9,679 bases of DNA from Pseudomonadota bacterium (GCA_023411815.1 JAEYOJ010000043.1:1-9679), one strand, 5' to 3'; shown: positions 1 through 6,982, counted from the stretch's first letter. The notes: generated by a model from the sequence alone, not told the origin. Numbers and translations are program-made.

Positions 1-551
1 AGCACATCCAGTCCGCGCTGGCGCAGGGCCTGCAGCGAAAGGAGCGCATGGTTGATGGCCCCGAGCCGGTTGGCGACGACAAGGAGGACCGGCAGGTCCA
101 GGGCCTGGGCCAGGTCGAGCATTGTCCGCCCGTCGCCGAGCGGCACGAGCAGGCCGCCGGCCCCTTCCACCACGGTGAACACGCCCTGCTCCTGTACCTC
201 ACGGATGCGTTCAATGATTGCGTCCGTGTCGATGCGTCCCTGCTCCAGCCTGGCGGCCAGGTGCGGCGAGCAGGGAACGCGGAACTCTTGAATCGAGAAA
301 GGCTGCACGGCCATCCCGGGCAAGCCCTCGACGGACTGCCGGTAGTACATCACGTCAGGGGCAATCTCTCCAGGCTCGCAGCCCGTCTGCACGGGCTTTA
401 TCGCGGTGGCTTCCGCGCCGCTCTTGAGCAACGCCCGCAGGAGCCCGGCCGTGACGACCGTCTTGCCCGCGTCGGTATCCGTGGCCGTGACGAAGCAGCC
501 GCGAAATCCAGGCCCGGCGCTGTCGCCGAGCCGGTTCGTTGAATTCTCCAT
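1..551 (-). CDS. bioD: Dethiobiotin synthetase BioD (partial, 3' end off the left edge)
   Basis: BioD is a cytoplasmic enzyme that closes the ureido ring of 7,8-diaminopelargonate with CO2 and ATP, the step before biotin synthase. The 183 visible residues carry the family landmarks in order: P-loop TDTDAGKT (24-31), active-site lysine in KPVQTG (52-57), SPH (95-97), EGAGG (129-133) and a late LxVVxxxLGxINHAL block (156-170). E. coli BioD shows the same order. The ATG at 551-549 is preceded by GAGG seven bases upstream and by a candidate promoter further up. The N-terminus is about 15 residues longer than in E. coli before the P-loop; no internal start replaces it convincingly. The rest of the gene (about 40-50 residues by family length) and any other biotin genes lie outside the window. 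The upstream neighbour htpG is unrelated, so bioD is probably first in its transcript. Confidence 0.95.
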   Translation of the reverse strand, partial: MENSTNRLGDSAGPGFRGCFVTATDTDAGKTVVTAGLLRALLKSGAEATAIKPVQTGCEPGEIAPDVMYYRQSVEGLPGMAVQPFSIQEFRVPCSPHLAARLEQGRIDTDAIIERIREVQEQGVFTVVEGAGGLLVPLGDGRTMLDLAQALDLPVLLVVANRLGAINHALLSLQALRQRGLDV

Positions 552-639
552 GAGAATGCCTCGATGCGCTTGGGGGAATTCGAGCGGATGCTGGCGGGGA
601 GAACGATCCCGGCCCCGATCCGCCGCTATTGAACGGCGA

Positions 640-668
640 AGGATACTCAGACGGGAAGAGCTTGGCAA
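640..668 (-). promoter_or_regulatory. Candidate sigma70-type promoter for bioD
   Basis: On the minus strand, TTGCCA (663-668, one mismatch to TTGACA) is followed after exactly 17 bases by TATCCT (640-645, two mismatches to TATAAT). Transcription would start near 632 and give a leader of about 80 nt. A short inverted repeat, CGCCG-N8-CGGCG (621-638), lies at the expected 5' end. I see no sequence resembling the BirA operator (TTGTAAAC and its mirror). Confidence 0.5.
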
Positions 669-685
669 ATCGCGGGGCCCTTGCA

Positions 686-732
686 TCGAGACGGGCGGTC
701 CCCCGGTTCCTCCGGCGGACCGCCCGTCTCGA
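686..732. repeat. Perfect 15-bp inverted repeat between htpG and bioD
   Basis: The arm TCGAGACGGGCGGTC (686-700) is exactly mirrored at 718-732 around a 17-base loop. The loop itself contains CCGG-N5-CCGG (703-706 and 712-715). It lies just after the htpG 3' hairpins, about 20 bp upstream of the bioD -35 box. It may be a further transcription stop or an RNA-stabilising 3' structure; no T-run follows on either strand. Confidence 0.7.
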
Positions 733-742
733 AATACAGGGT

Positions 743-798
743 CCAGGGAGCCGCGCTCCCTGGTGGGTGGGGTCTGGGAAGGGCGACGCCCTTCCCAG
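743..798 (-). terminator. Composite two-hairpin element after htpG (copy A)
   Basis: Read in the htpG sense, the first stem is CTGGGAAGGGC, loop GTC, GCCCTTCCCAG (798-774), starting six bases after the stop codon. A 10-nt linker ACCCCACCCA follows, then a second stem CCAGGGAGC, loop GCG, GCTCCCTGG (763-743), then ACCCTGTATTT. Position and stem strength suit a terminator or a 3' stabilising structure, although the T-run is short. The same layout recurs after the DUF362 gene at 8317-8377. Confidence 0.7.
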
Positions 799-804
799 TT
801 CTTC

Positions 805-2718
805 CTACTTCTTCAGCCGGTCGCGATACCAGCCGCTGGCGCGGGTCAGGTGATCCTGGATGCGGCCGACCAGGGCGTGCGGGTCGGACAGGTAGCCTTC
901 CTGCAGCAGGGCGGCCTCGTAGAGCTGCTCCGTGGCCAGGGCCAGGTAGTTGTCCTGGGGATCGGCCTGCAGCACGGCCAGCAGGTTGCGCATGAGCGGG
1001 TGGTCGCGATTCACCTCCATGATCTTCTGCGGGATGGAGGTGTCCTTGGTCATGGCGCGCATGATCTTCTGCATGGAGGCGGTCATGTGCTCGCCGGGCG
1101 TCACGAGGCAGGCGGGCGAATCCTTGAGGCGCTTGGACTCGCGCACCTCGGTCACGCGCTCGCCCAGGATATCCTTCATGCGCCCCAGCAGATCGGGGAA
1201 GGCCGCGACCTCTTCGTCGCTGAGGGCCGGAGTCTCGGGCTTCTCGGCCTGCTCCACGTCCGGCAGGGCCTCGATCACGGCCGGGTCGGCGTGCTCGGCG
1301 GCCTTCAGGTCGTGGTCCTTGTACTTGCCCAGGGCATCCATGGCGAACTCGTCCACGGGCTCGTAGAGGTACAGGACTTCCAGGCCCTTGCGCCGGAACA
1401 ACTCCAGGTGCGGGTTGCGCAGCAGGGCTTCGCGGCTGGGGCCGGAGGCGTAGTAGATCTCCTTCTGACCCTCGCGCATGCGTCCGGCGTATTCGGCCAG
1501 GGAGACCAGGGCCTCGGCGTTTTCGCCGGCCGAGGAGTTGAAACGCACCAGCTCGGCGAACTTGTCGCGCTGCAGGTAGTCGCCGTAGCCGAACTTGAAG
1601 AGCTTGCCGTGCTCGCGCCAGAACTCGGCGTACCTGTCCTTGTCGCCCGCCAGGCGCTCCAGTTCGGAGTAGACCTGCTTGACCAGGGTCTGGGAGATCT
1701 TGCGCAGCAGCACGTTCTCCTGCAGCGTCTCGCGCGAGATGTTCAGGGGCAGGTCCTCGGAATCGACCACGCCGCGCAGGAAGCTCAGGTACTCGGGCAG
1801 GATGTCCTTGTTGTCCTTCTGGATGAGCACGCGGCGCACATAGAGGTCCAGGCCCTTGCGCTCATCCAGGCCCATGCCGGGCATCTCGTAGCTCTTCTTG
1901 GGCACGAACAGCAGGGCCGAGAACTGCACGGGCGCGTCCACGGAGGTGTGCAACGTGTCCAGCGGATCGTCGATGTCGTGGGTCAGGAACTTGTAGAACT
2001 CGGCGTACTGCTCGGGCTTGACCTCGAACTTGGGCTCGCGCCAAAGGGCCTGCACGGTGTTGGCGCGCTCGCCGGCCACGACGATGGGGAAGGACACGAA
2101 ATTGGAGTGGCGGCGGATGACGTCGCGCAGGGTGTGCACGTCGGCGAACTTGTCGGTCTCGTCCTTGAGGTGCACGGTGATGGTCGTGCCGCGCTTGACC
2201 TCGCCCTCGACCGGCTCGATGCGGTAGGTGCCCAGGCCGTCGGAGACCCAGCGCCAGGCCGGCTCACCGGATTTGTAGGAGCGCGTGACCAGTTCGACTT
2301 CCTTGGCGACCATGAACACGGAGTAGAAACCCACGCCGAAGCGGCCGATGAAGTTCTCCAGTGACTTCTTCTCCGTGCCCTCGGAAGCGGCCTTGATGAA
2401 ATCGGCCGTGCCGGAATGGGCGATGGTGCCGATGTTCCGCACGATCTCCTCGTGGGTCATGCCCAGGCCCGTGTCGGCGATGGTCAGAATCTTCTTGTCC
2501 TTGTCTGCTTCGATGCGGATCTCCAGCTCCAGGTCCGGATCGGCGATCTCCGCGCCCTTGCTCTGCTCGAAGCGCAGCTTGTCCAGGGCGTCCGATGCGT
2601 TGGATACGAGCTCGCGCAGGAATATCTCGCGGTTGGTGTATAGGGAGTGCACCAGGATATCGAGAAGCTGGCGCACCTCGGCCTTGAAGCTGAAATCTCC
2701 CGCCGCAGGCTGAGTCAT
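805..2718 (-). CDS. htpG: Molecular chaperone HtpG (bacterial Hsp90)
   Basis: HtpG is the ATP-dependent, dimeric cytosolic Hsp90 of bacteria, acting on late folding intermediates with DnaK. At 637 residues it is close to the usual length (E. coli 624). The N-terminal GHKL ATPase domain has [20 protein letters not shown] (29-48, catalytic E36, Mg-binding N40), DTGLGM (82-87) and [12 protein letters not shown] (124-135, lid). The middle domain has NISRETLQ (326-333), whose R329 matches the ATP-sensing arginine. A C-terminal dimerisation domain follows, with no MEEVD tail, as expected in bacteria. The ATG at 2718 has a strong AAGGAGG (2724-2730) five bases upstream. The gene is monocistronic: divergent from the HExxH gene and followed by a double hairpin. 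I see no convincing sigma32 or CIRCE element upstream. Confidence 0.98.
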
Positions 2719-2788
2719 ATGGTCCTCCTTGCTGTAATCATGCTTTTATCGCGCGTGTGGCTCAAGTATGAAGCGCAGTGCGCCGATA

Positions 2789-2816
2789 AGAATAAACACA
2801 CGAGGTCCCAAGACAA
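2789..2816 (-). promoter_or_regulatory. Weak candidate promoter for htpG
   Basis: On the minus strand, TTGTCT (2811-2816) and TATTCT (2789-2794) are separated by 16 bases in an AT-richer stretch upstream of htpG. The leader would be about 65 nt. The stretch 2731-2820 is visibly lower in GC than its surroundings, as expected of a promoter region. An HtpG gene may instead rely on a heat-shock sigma factor; CTTGAG near 2761 is only a partial match to its -35 box and lacks a CCCCAT-like partner. Confidence 0.25.
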
Positions 2817-2821
2817 GACCC

Positions 2822-3517
2822 ATGCATGCAAGTACCGCAATGCTCCATTCGGGAGAGCGTGAAAACCTGGAGGAGATCATCCGCGCCACGCGCGGCAGGA
2901 TCGCCTGGCCCTTGCGCGAGAAACTGGGCCACGGCGGCTTCGCCGTGCGCTCGGACCCCGGCCGCCGCGAGCACGTCATCTACTGGCCGCGCTACGGCGG
3001 CGTGGGCGCTCCGCACTATCTGGAATACCTGCACGAGCTCGTGCACGCCCGCCTGGCCGAGGAGGCCCACCCGCTCTTTTCCGGGCCGACCTTCGCGCCG
3101 GGATCGCACATCGTCCTGGTGGACATGGCCCTGCCCGTATTCCAGGCGGCCTCGGACTGGTTCGTGGAGCACGAGGTGGTCCGGCTCTGCCCGGAGCGCA
3201 AGAAGCCCGAACTGGCCTCGCAGTTCGGCTCGCTGCTGCGCGGGATGCGCGAAGGCGGCAGTCTGGACCCCGCCGAAGCGGCCTGCGCCGCGCTCCTGGC
3301 TGCCAAGGCCGTAGCCTTCCTGGGCCGCGAGACCTGCCTTTCGGGCCTCCTGGCCGAGCTCATCGAGGCCTACCTGCGTACGCCCGCGCACAAGCCCTGC
3401 CTGTTCACCCTGCGCGCCCTGACCAACCGGCTGCTCGGTCCACTCTTCAAGGCCCGCGCGGACATCGCCCTCGCCGGCGGCCGCGAGGTCTGGCTGCTGC
3501 GCGGCCGGACTGGCTGA
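2822..3517 (+). CDS. Uncharacterised protein with an HExxH (metallopeptidase-like) motif
   Basis: I do not recognise the family. The 231-residue product (from the chosen start) has YLEYLHELVHARLAEEAH at 66-83. The HELVH core (71-75) is the zinc-binding signature of many metallopeptidases, and an acidic DWFVEHEV stretch (112-119) could supply a third ligand. There is no signal peptide or membrane helix, so a cytosolic protein is likely. The C-terminal part is alanine- and leucine-rich and probably helical. The start is uncertain: in-frame ATGs lie at 2768, 2822 and 2840, none with a clear ribosome-binding site. I disfavour 2768 because the codons from 2771 to 2820 include several ATA, AGA, ACA and CGA, rare elsewhere here, and the stretch looks like promoter DNA for htpG. 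The gene is divergent from htpG and converges on the LysR gene. Zinc binding and proteolysis are inference from the motif alone. Confidence 0.75.
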   Translation: MHASTAMLHSGERENLEEIIRATRGRIAWPLREKLGHGGFAVRSDPGRREHVIYWPRYGGVGAPHYLEYLHELVHARLAEEAHPLFSGPTFAPGSHIVLVDMALPVFQAASDWFVEHEVVRLCPERKKPELASQFGSLLRGMREGGSLDPAEAACAALLAAKAVAFLGRETCLSGLLAELIEAYLRTPAHKPCLFTLRALTNRLLGPLFKARADIALAGGREVWLLRGRTG

Positions 3518-3614
3518 GCAAGCCCTCGCAAGGCCTCTTTTCCAGAAAATCGTTCCTCAGGCCTGCCCCGGCCTTGCCGTCCGCGCTTTGCCTGCAGACC
3601 CGGCATGCCTCACG

Positions 3615-4508
3615 TCAGGAACAACAGGCGGCCAAGCCCGGACCGCGCAGCGGCGTGCGCCGTTCACTGAACTCGTCGGCAACGAAGCGGGCCAGGCAGT
3701 CCACCTCGGGGGACGCGCCGCCGCTGCTCCTGTGCAGGGTCAGCGTGGCGGCCGGAAGGTCGGGGAATCCGTCCGCTGGCCCCAGGATGCGCAGGCCCGG
3801 AGGCACGGTGCTCACTCCGGCTACGGCCACGGCCAGGCCGGCCGAGACGGCGGAGAATATGCCCGACAGGCTCTGGCTCGAATAGGCGATGCGGTAGCGC
3901 CGGCCGAGCTTCTCCAGGGCCTCCAGGGCCCAGCGGCGATAGGCGCAGCCAAAGTTGTATGCGGCGAAGGGCAGGACTTCCTGCTCGTGGGTGGCGTGAT
4001 TGTCGGAGGTGACCCAGGCCAGCGGCTCCCGGCGGATGGCCTCGCCGGAATCGGCGGGCGCGCAGGTGCAAACGGCCAGATCCAGCCCGCCCGCGGCCAG
4101 GGTCTCCAGCAGACGCCGCGTGCTCGGCTCGCAGTGCACCTCGACCTGCACGAAAGGAAATACCTCGGCGAAGCGCGCCAGGATCGACGGCAGGAAGGTC
4201 GCCGCGTAATCGTCGTGCGAGCCTATGCGCACCAGCCCGCTCATTTCAGGCCTGACCAGGGCGGCCAGGGCCTCGTCGTGGGCCCTGAGCACGCGCCTGG
4301 CGTGCCGCAGCAGGATTTCCCCCTCGCGGGTCAGGCCCACCGTGCGGCCGTTGCGCTTGAACAGGATCCGGCCAAGGTCCGACTCCAGCCGTTTGACATG
4401 CTGGCTCACCGCCGACTGGGTCAGGTTCACGACCAGGCCGGCGCGGGTGAAGCTGCCGGTGTCGGCCACGGCCACGAACGAGCGCAGCAGGTCTATGGGC
4501 AGGTGCAT
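3615..4508 (-). CDS. LysR-family transcriptional regulator (LrhA-like)
   Basis: This is a 297-residue DNA-binding regulator of usual family length. The N-terminal winged helix-turn-helix spans about 4-61, with LLRSFVAVADTGSFTRAG and the recognition helix TQSAVSQHVKRLE (30-42). A linker helix and a periplasmic-binding-protein-like effector domain (about 90-280) follow. The pattern GLVRIGSHDDYAATFLPSIL (91-110) and the helix FSAVSAGLAVAV resemble the E. coli LrhA branch more than CysB or CbbR; the effector is unknown. I chose the ATG at 4508 because GGAGG (4513-4517) sits four bases upstream; the ORF could extend to 4541 but that stretch lacks family residues. It is divergent from the DUF1127 gene, with a dyad between them, so autoregulation and control of that neighbour are plausible. 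The C-terminal RGPGLAACCS tail is not a family feature. Confidence 0.93.
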   Translation of the reverse strand: MHLPIDLLRSFVAVADTGSFTRAGLVVNLTQSAVSQHVKRLESDLGRILFKRNGRTVGLTREGEILLRHARRVLRAHDEALAALVRPEMSGLVRIGSHDDYAATFLPSILARFAEVFPFVQVEVHCEPSTRRLLETLAAGGLDLAVCTCAPADSGEAIRREPLAWVTSDNHATHEQEVLPFAAYNFGCAYRRWALEALEKLGRRYRIAYSSQSLSGIFSAVSAGLAVAVAGVSTVPPGLRILGPADGFPDLPAATLTLHRSSGGASPEVDCLARFVADEFSERRTPLRGPGLAACCS

Positions 4509-4512
4509 GTCG

Positions 4513-4517
4513 CCTCC
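4513..4517 (-). promoter_or_regulatory. Ribosome-binding site fixing the LysR start
   Basis: GGAGG on the minus strand lies four bases before ATG 4508-4506. It supports this start over the upstream in-frame ATG at 4541. Confidence 0.7.
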
Positions 4518-4550
4518 GGCTACAACGGATGCTAATAACAAATATGACGA

Positions 4551-4573
4551 CTATTCGTTGGTCTTATGAATAG
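4551..4573. promoter_or_regulatory. Interrupted dyad CTATTC-N11-GAATAG, candidate LysR-regulator operator
   Basis: CTATTC (4551-4556) and its exact mirror GAATAG (4568-4573) flank 11 bases in the 105-bp divergent region between the LysR gene and the DUF1127 gene. LysR-type regulators typically bind an interrupted dyad in just this position, usually written T-N11-A; here the inner pair is C/G rather than T/A, so it is an atypical match. The AT-rich bases around it (4531-4573) make it the likely promoter area for both genes, but I cannot assign clear -35 and -10 boxes on either strand. Confidence 0.5.
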
Positions 4574-4600
4574 CACATGGTCCAGAGTGCCCTCAAGGAA

Positions 4601-4607
4601 AAGGAGG
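4601..4607 (+). promoter_or_regulatory. Ribosome-binding site fixing the DUF1127 start
   Basis: AAGGAGG directly abuts an ATG at 4608, too close for use, and lies six bases before the in-frame ATG at 4614. This favours 4614 over 4608 and over the distant ATG at 4566. Confidence 0.75.
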
Positions 4608-4613
4608 ATGCTC

Positions 4614-4934
4614 ATGGACCAGCCGATCGACAGGCATTCCCGGAGGCGGACAGGAGGCGGAAGCGCTCCGTGGGCCGCGCCCGCGCGCCTGATCCGGGTT
4701 CTGCTGAGGTGGCGCAGACGGCGAAGAATGTTGAGGGAGCTGATGGAGCTGGACGACCATCTGCTCAAGGACATCGGCTTCAAGCGGGACGATGTGCTCA
4801 AGGCCCTGCGCTCGGGCGGTCTGCCCGAGCGGATCGACTGGAGGGCCGAACGGCCCCCCGCAACGGTCCGGGCGAACGGCGCACGCCGTTCAAGCCGCCT
4901 GACCGCGACTGCCGGGCGGCCCTGCCCCATGTGA
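4614..4934 (+). CDS. DUF1127 small arginine-rich protein
   Basis: The 106-residue product contains a DUF1127 (YjiS-like) core at about 31-62: arginine-rich LRWRRRRRMLRELMELDD, then HLLKDIGFKRDDVLKAL. The pattern R-x-L-x-x-L-D-D-x-x-L-x-D-I-G is diagnostic. Most DUF1127 proteins are 45-75 residues; this one has about 30 extra basic residues before the core and about 40 low-complexity R/P/A residues after it. The family is poorly characterised; in alphaproteobacteria small members have been linked to RNA turnover and phosphate or carbon metabolism. There is no signal peptide or membrane helix. The start at 4614 is set by AAGGAGG. The gene is divergent from the LysR regulator, its probable controller, and its stop codon lies in the loop of a strong hairpin. 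A smaller inverted repeat, GAACGGC-N4-GCCGTTC (4874-4891), falls inside the C-terminal tail coding sequence. Confidence 0.85.
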   Translation: MDQPIDRHSRRRTGGGSAPWAAPARLIRVLLRWRRRRRMLRELMELDDHLLKDIGFKRDDVLKALRSGGLPERIDWRAERPPATVRANGARRSSRLTATAGRPCPM

Positions 4935-4953
4935 GGCCGCCGGGCCGCCCGGC
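4911..4953. terminator. Hairpin between convergent genes, possible bidirectional terminator
   Basis: GCCGGGCGGCC (4911-4921) is perfectly mirrored by GGCCGCCCGGC (4943-4953) around a 21-base loop. It spans the DUF1127 stop codon (4932-4934) and ends six bases short of the stop of the opposing membrane-protein gene (4960-4962), leaving 25 bp between the two stops. On the plus strand a T-containing stretch (TAGATTTCCTTCTT) follows; none follows on the minus strand. Confidence 0.55.
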
Positions 4954-4959
4954 CTGCAG

Positions 4960-5697
4960 CTAGATTTCCTTCTTCACCTTGGCCTTCTTCATAGTCAGCC
5001 CTATGCCCTCGAACAGTTCGAAAATCGCGAAGCCGTACCACAGGGTATAGATCACGTAGAAAGTCAGCAGCACGATGACCAGCAAGGCCCGGTCGCCGAT
5101 GTTCTCGGACTGGATGCCGTAGAAGTTGAAGCCCGGCTCCACGGCCTTCTTCTCCACCGTGTTCACGACATTGGCCGCGTTGTACAAGGTCTGCTGCTGA
5201 AGCTCCTTGACCAGCGGGTCCAGGAAGGACCACCAGGCCTTGAGCACGTCGCGCCCCTTGAGACCGGGATATTTGGCCTCGACCTGCTGCGCGTTGTTCT
5301 CAAACATGGCCTCGGAATCGCGCACCGCGCTCGTGAGCAGTTCGCCAAGATTGCCGCTGGCGACGACGGTTCCGTCCGGCGTGGCCTGTGCCTCGGCCCC
5401 GTTGGCCCGCAACACCGTAACGACGGCCTCGGCCGTGTCAGGCTTGCCGGGCTTGATCTCGGCCTGGAAGGGCGTGCCTTTGAGCGGCTCCACCTGGCGC
5501 TGCACGTCCGGGATGAAAAAGGACGAGCCCTTGGACAGGCGGTTGAACAGGTTGTCGGCGTATTCCAGGAAGTTCATTGTGTGGCCTGCGTGCGTTCCCC
5601 ACATGTCCAGGGGAACGAAGATGAGCGCCAGCACGAAAAGGAAGGAGCCCAGGAGCAGCAGGCCCTTGGTGAAGGCCTTTCTGTTGCGCACCAGCAT
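4960..5697 (-). CDS. Two-helix membrane protein, partner of the TauE/SafE permease
   Basis: I do not recognise a named family. The 245-residue product has a basic N-terminus (RNRKAFTK), a hydrophobic segment at about 12-30, an extracytoplasmic region of some 170 residues, a second helix at about 204-226, and a lysine-rich C-terminus (MKKAKVKKEI). Positive charges at both ends predict N-in, C-in topology. The soluble region has polar and amphipathic stretches (VEPLKGTPFQAEIKPGK, FENNAQQVEAKYPGLKG, KELQQQTLYNAANVVNTVEKK) and no cysteines, so it is not a redox or haem domain. Its ATG lies one base after the permease stop codon, with its ribosome-binding site inside the permease gene. That arrangement suggests a fixed partner: an accessory subunit or substrate-capture domain of the permease. 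The function is inferred from context only. Confidence 0.85.
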   Translation of the reverse strand: MLVRNRKAFTKGLLLLGSFLFVLALIFVPLDMWGTHAGHTMNFLEYADNLFNRLSKGSSFFIPDVQRQVEPLKGTPFQAEIKPGKPDTAEAVVTVLRANGAEAQATPDGTVVASGNLGELLTSAVRDSEAMFENNAQQVEAKYPGLKGRDVLKAWWSFLDPLVKELQQQTLYNAANVVNTVEKKAVEPGFNFYGIQSENIGDRALLVIVLLTFYVIYTLWYGFAIFELFEGIGLTMKKAKVKKEI

Positions 5698-5698
5698 C

Positions 5699-6970
5699 TT
5701 ACGCCTCCTGCCTGAAGGTTTTCAGGTTGGCGAAGAACTTAGAGAATATCCACAGTCCGAAGACGCCCACCGCGATCCAGAACAGGACGTTGCCCACGTA
5801 CTCCAGGCCGACCACGAAGCCCATGGGCAGCTGGATGACGTCCAGGTCCACGAGCTTGCGCGGCAGGGTCGCGGCGCGGTTGATGAATCCGGCCAGGATG
5901 GCCACGGCGTAGAAGCCGCGGATGTAGATGCCCTTGACGACCTTGGTGGTCAGCGCGCCCACCTGGATGCCCAGGAGCGAGCCGAGCAGCATGCCCATGG
6001 CCAACGTGTAGAACACGTAGCCGTAGATGGCGTACTGGGCGATGGCCGCCAGACCGGCGGTGAAGATGATCTGCAGGATGTCCGTGCCCACGGTGGTCAT
6101 GGACGACACGCCGAAGACGTACACGAACATGGGGAAGGTCACGAAGCCGCCGCCCACGCCCATGATGGCCGCCAGCATGCCCACCAGCAGACCGCCCGCG
6201 GCCACGATCCAGCCCGAGATGCTCTTGCCGCCTGGCACGAGATCCTCGTCGAAGCGGATCATGGGCGGGACCTTGAGGCCCTGGAGTTTGGCCGGCAGGC
6301 CGACCTTGCCCGTGGTCATGACTTCGCCGTGGGGACTGTCGCCCACCGTGGAGCCCACCTGGCGCGGGGTGCGCGACAGACGGATGAAGTCGAGCAGGGC
6401 GTAGAAACCCAAAAAGCCCAGGAGAACCGAGTACACTCCGCTGATGAAGGCCTCGGACAGCAGCGGGTTGAGGTCGTACAGCCCCTTGTTGATGGCGCCG
6501 CCGATGAAGGTGCCTATGGACGCGCCGGCCAGGAAGGCAATAGCCAGCTTGCCAGACACGTTGCCCAGCTTCTTGTGCACCGTGGTGCCCATGATGGCCT
6601 TGGCGAAGATGTGGAACAGGTCCGTGCCCACGGCCAGGATGCCCTTGATGCCCGCGGCCATGAGCGCCGGAGTGATGATGAAGCCTCCGCCGGCGCCGAT
6701 GCAGCCCGTGATGAGCCCGGCCACCAGGCCGATGAAGATCGAGGCCACGAAGACCTGCGTGGAGTAGAATGACGGCGCGTAGGCCGTCTTGCCGCCCAGG
6801 AACTCCGCGGCCTCCACGCCCGAGACGAGCAGGATGGGAAGAATGAGCAGAAACAGCAGGAACAGCCGCTTCTTGCTGCGCAGGATGGTGTACGAAACCT
6901 CCATCTCCCACCGTGCGTGCGCCCGGGCCGAGGCCATGAGGAACAGATAGACCTGCCTGAAAAAATGCAT
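5699..6970 (-). CDS. TauE/SafE-family sulfite/organosulfonate permease
   Basis: This is a 423-residue polytopic inner-membrane protein with the two-fold repeat of the TauE/SafE (DUF81) family. The first half has GLITGCIGAGGGFIITPALM (85-104) and AVGTDLFH (113-120). The second half has GMLAAIMGVGGGFVTFPMFV (264-283) and TVGTDILQ (293-300). A hydrophilic loop (about 196-252) separates the halves. It is longer than typical members (about 250-300 residues) because of a basic cytoplasmic N-terminus, an extra helix at about 36-51 and the long loop. Family members move sulfite, sulfoacetate, taurine-derived or other small anions; in a sulfate reducer a sulfur oxyanion is plausible, but the substrate cannot be read from sequence. 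The ATG at 6970 is chosen because AAGGAGG lies five bases upstream; an ORF to 7018 lacks such a site. It is the first gene of a coupled two-gene operon. Confidence 0.93.
   Translation of the reverse strand: MHFFRQVYLFLMASARAHARWEMEVSYTILRSKKRLFLLFLLILPILLVSGVEAAEFLGGKTAYAPSFYSTQVFVASIFIGLVAGLITGCIGAGGGFIITPALMAAGIKGILAVGTDLFHIFAKAIMGTTVHKKLGNVSGKLAIAFLAGASIGTFIGGAINKGLYDLNPLLSEAFISGVYSVLLGFLGFYALLDFIRLSRTPRQVGSTVGDSPHGEVMTTGKVGLPAKLQGLKVPPMIRFDEDLVPGGKSISGWIVAAGGLLVGMLAAIMGVGGGFVTFPMFVYVFGVSSMTTVGTDILQIIFTAGLAAIAQYAIYGYVFYTLAMGMLLGSLLGIQVGALTTKVVKGIYIRGFYAVAILAGFINRAATLPRKLVDLDVIQLPMGFVVGLEYVGNVLFWIAVGVFGLWIFSKFFANLKTFRQEA
5704..5709 (-). promoter_or_regulatory. Ribosome-binding site of the downstream membrane gene, inside the permease 3' end
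   Basis: AGGAGG on the minus strand overlaps the last codons of the permease gene (CAG GAG GCG TAA) and is six bases before ATG 5697-5695. With one base between stop and start, translation of the second gene is probably coupled to that of the first. Confidence 0.8.
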
Positions 6971-6975
6971 GTCCG

Positions 6976-6982
6976 CCTCCTT
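6976..6982 (-). promoter_or_regulatory. Ribosome-binding site fixing the permease start
   Basis: AAGGAGG on the minus strand, five bases before ATG 6970-6968, supports the 423-residue form over an extension to 7018. Confidence 0.8.

Noticed and set aside
552..685. BirA operator upstream of bioD
   Set aside because: No TTGTAAAC or mirrored half-site is visible; only a sigma70-like promoter can be supported.
686..798. CRISPR array or insertion-sequence ends
   Set aside because: The repeats are inverted and unevenly spaced, with no repeat-spacer periodicity, no transposase gene and no target-site duplication in the window.
406..2364. 652-residue open frame on the plus strand opposite htpG
   Set aside because: It is the antisense shadow of a clear htpG in a GC-rich, codon-biased genome, has low-complexity composition (runs of G, V, L, H, Q), runs through bioD and the hairpins, and shows no domain.
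2719..2767. Heat-shock (sigma32 or CIRCE) control site for htpG
   Set aside because: CTTGAG is present near 2761, but no CCCCAT-like -10 at the right distance and no CIRCE TTAGCACTC-N9-GAGTGCTAA repeat.
2768..2821. N-terminal extension of the HExxH protein to ATG 2768
   Set aside because: No ribosome-binding site, several rare codons, and a lower GC content typical of the intergenic region; kept only as an alternative.
3518..3614. Terminator between the HExxH gene and the LysR gene
   Set aside because: Only weak pairings such as AGGCC-N6-GGCCT were found, without a T-run; not strong enough to call.
5207..6772. 521-residue plus-strand open frame opposite the permease operon
   Set aside because: Antisense shadow rich in H, D, E, G and A; it crosses both real genes and has no recognisable motif.
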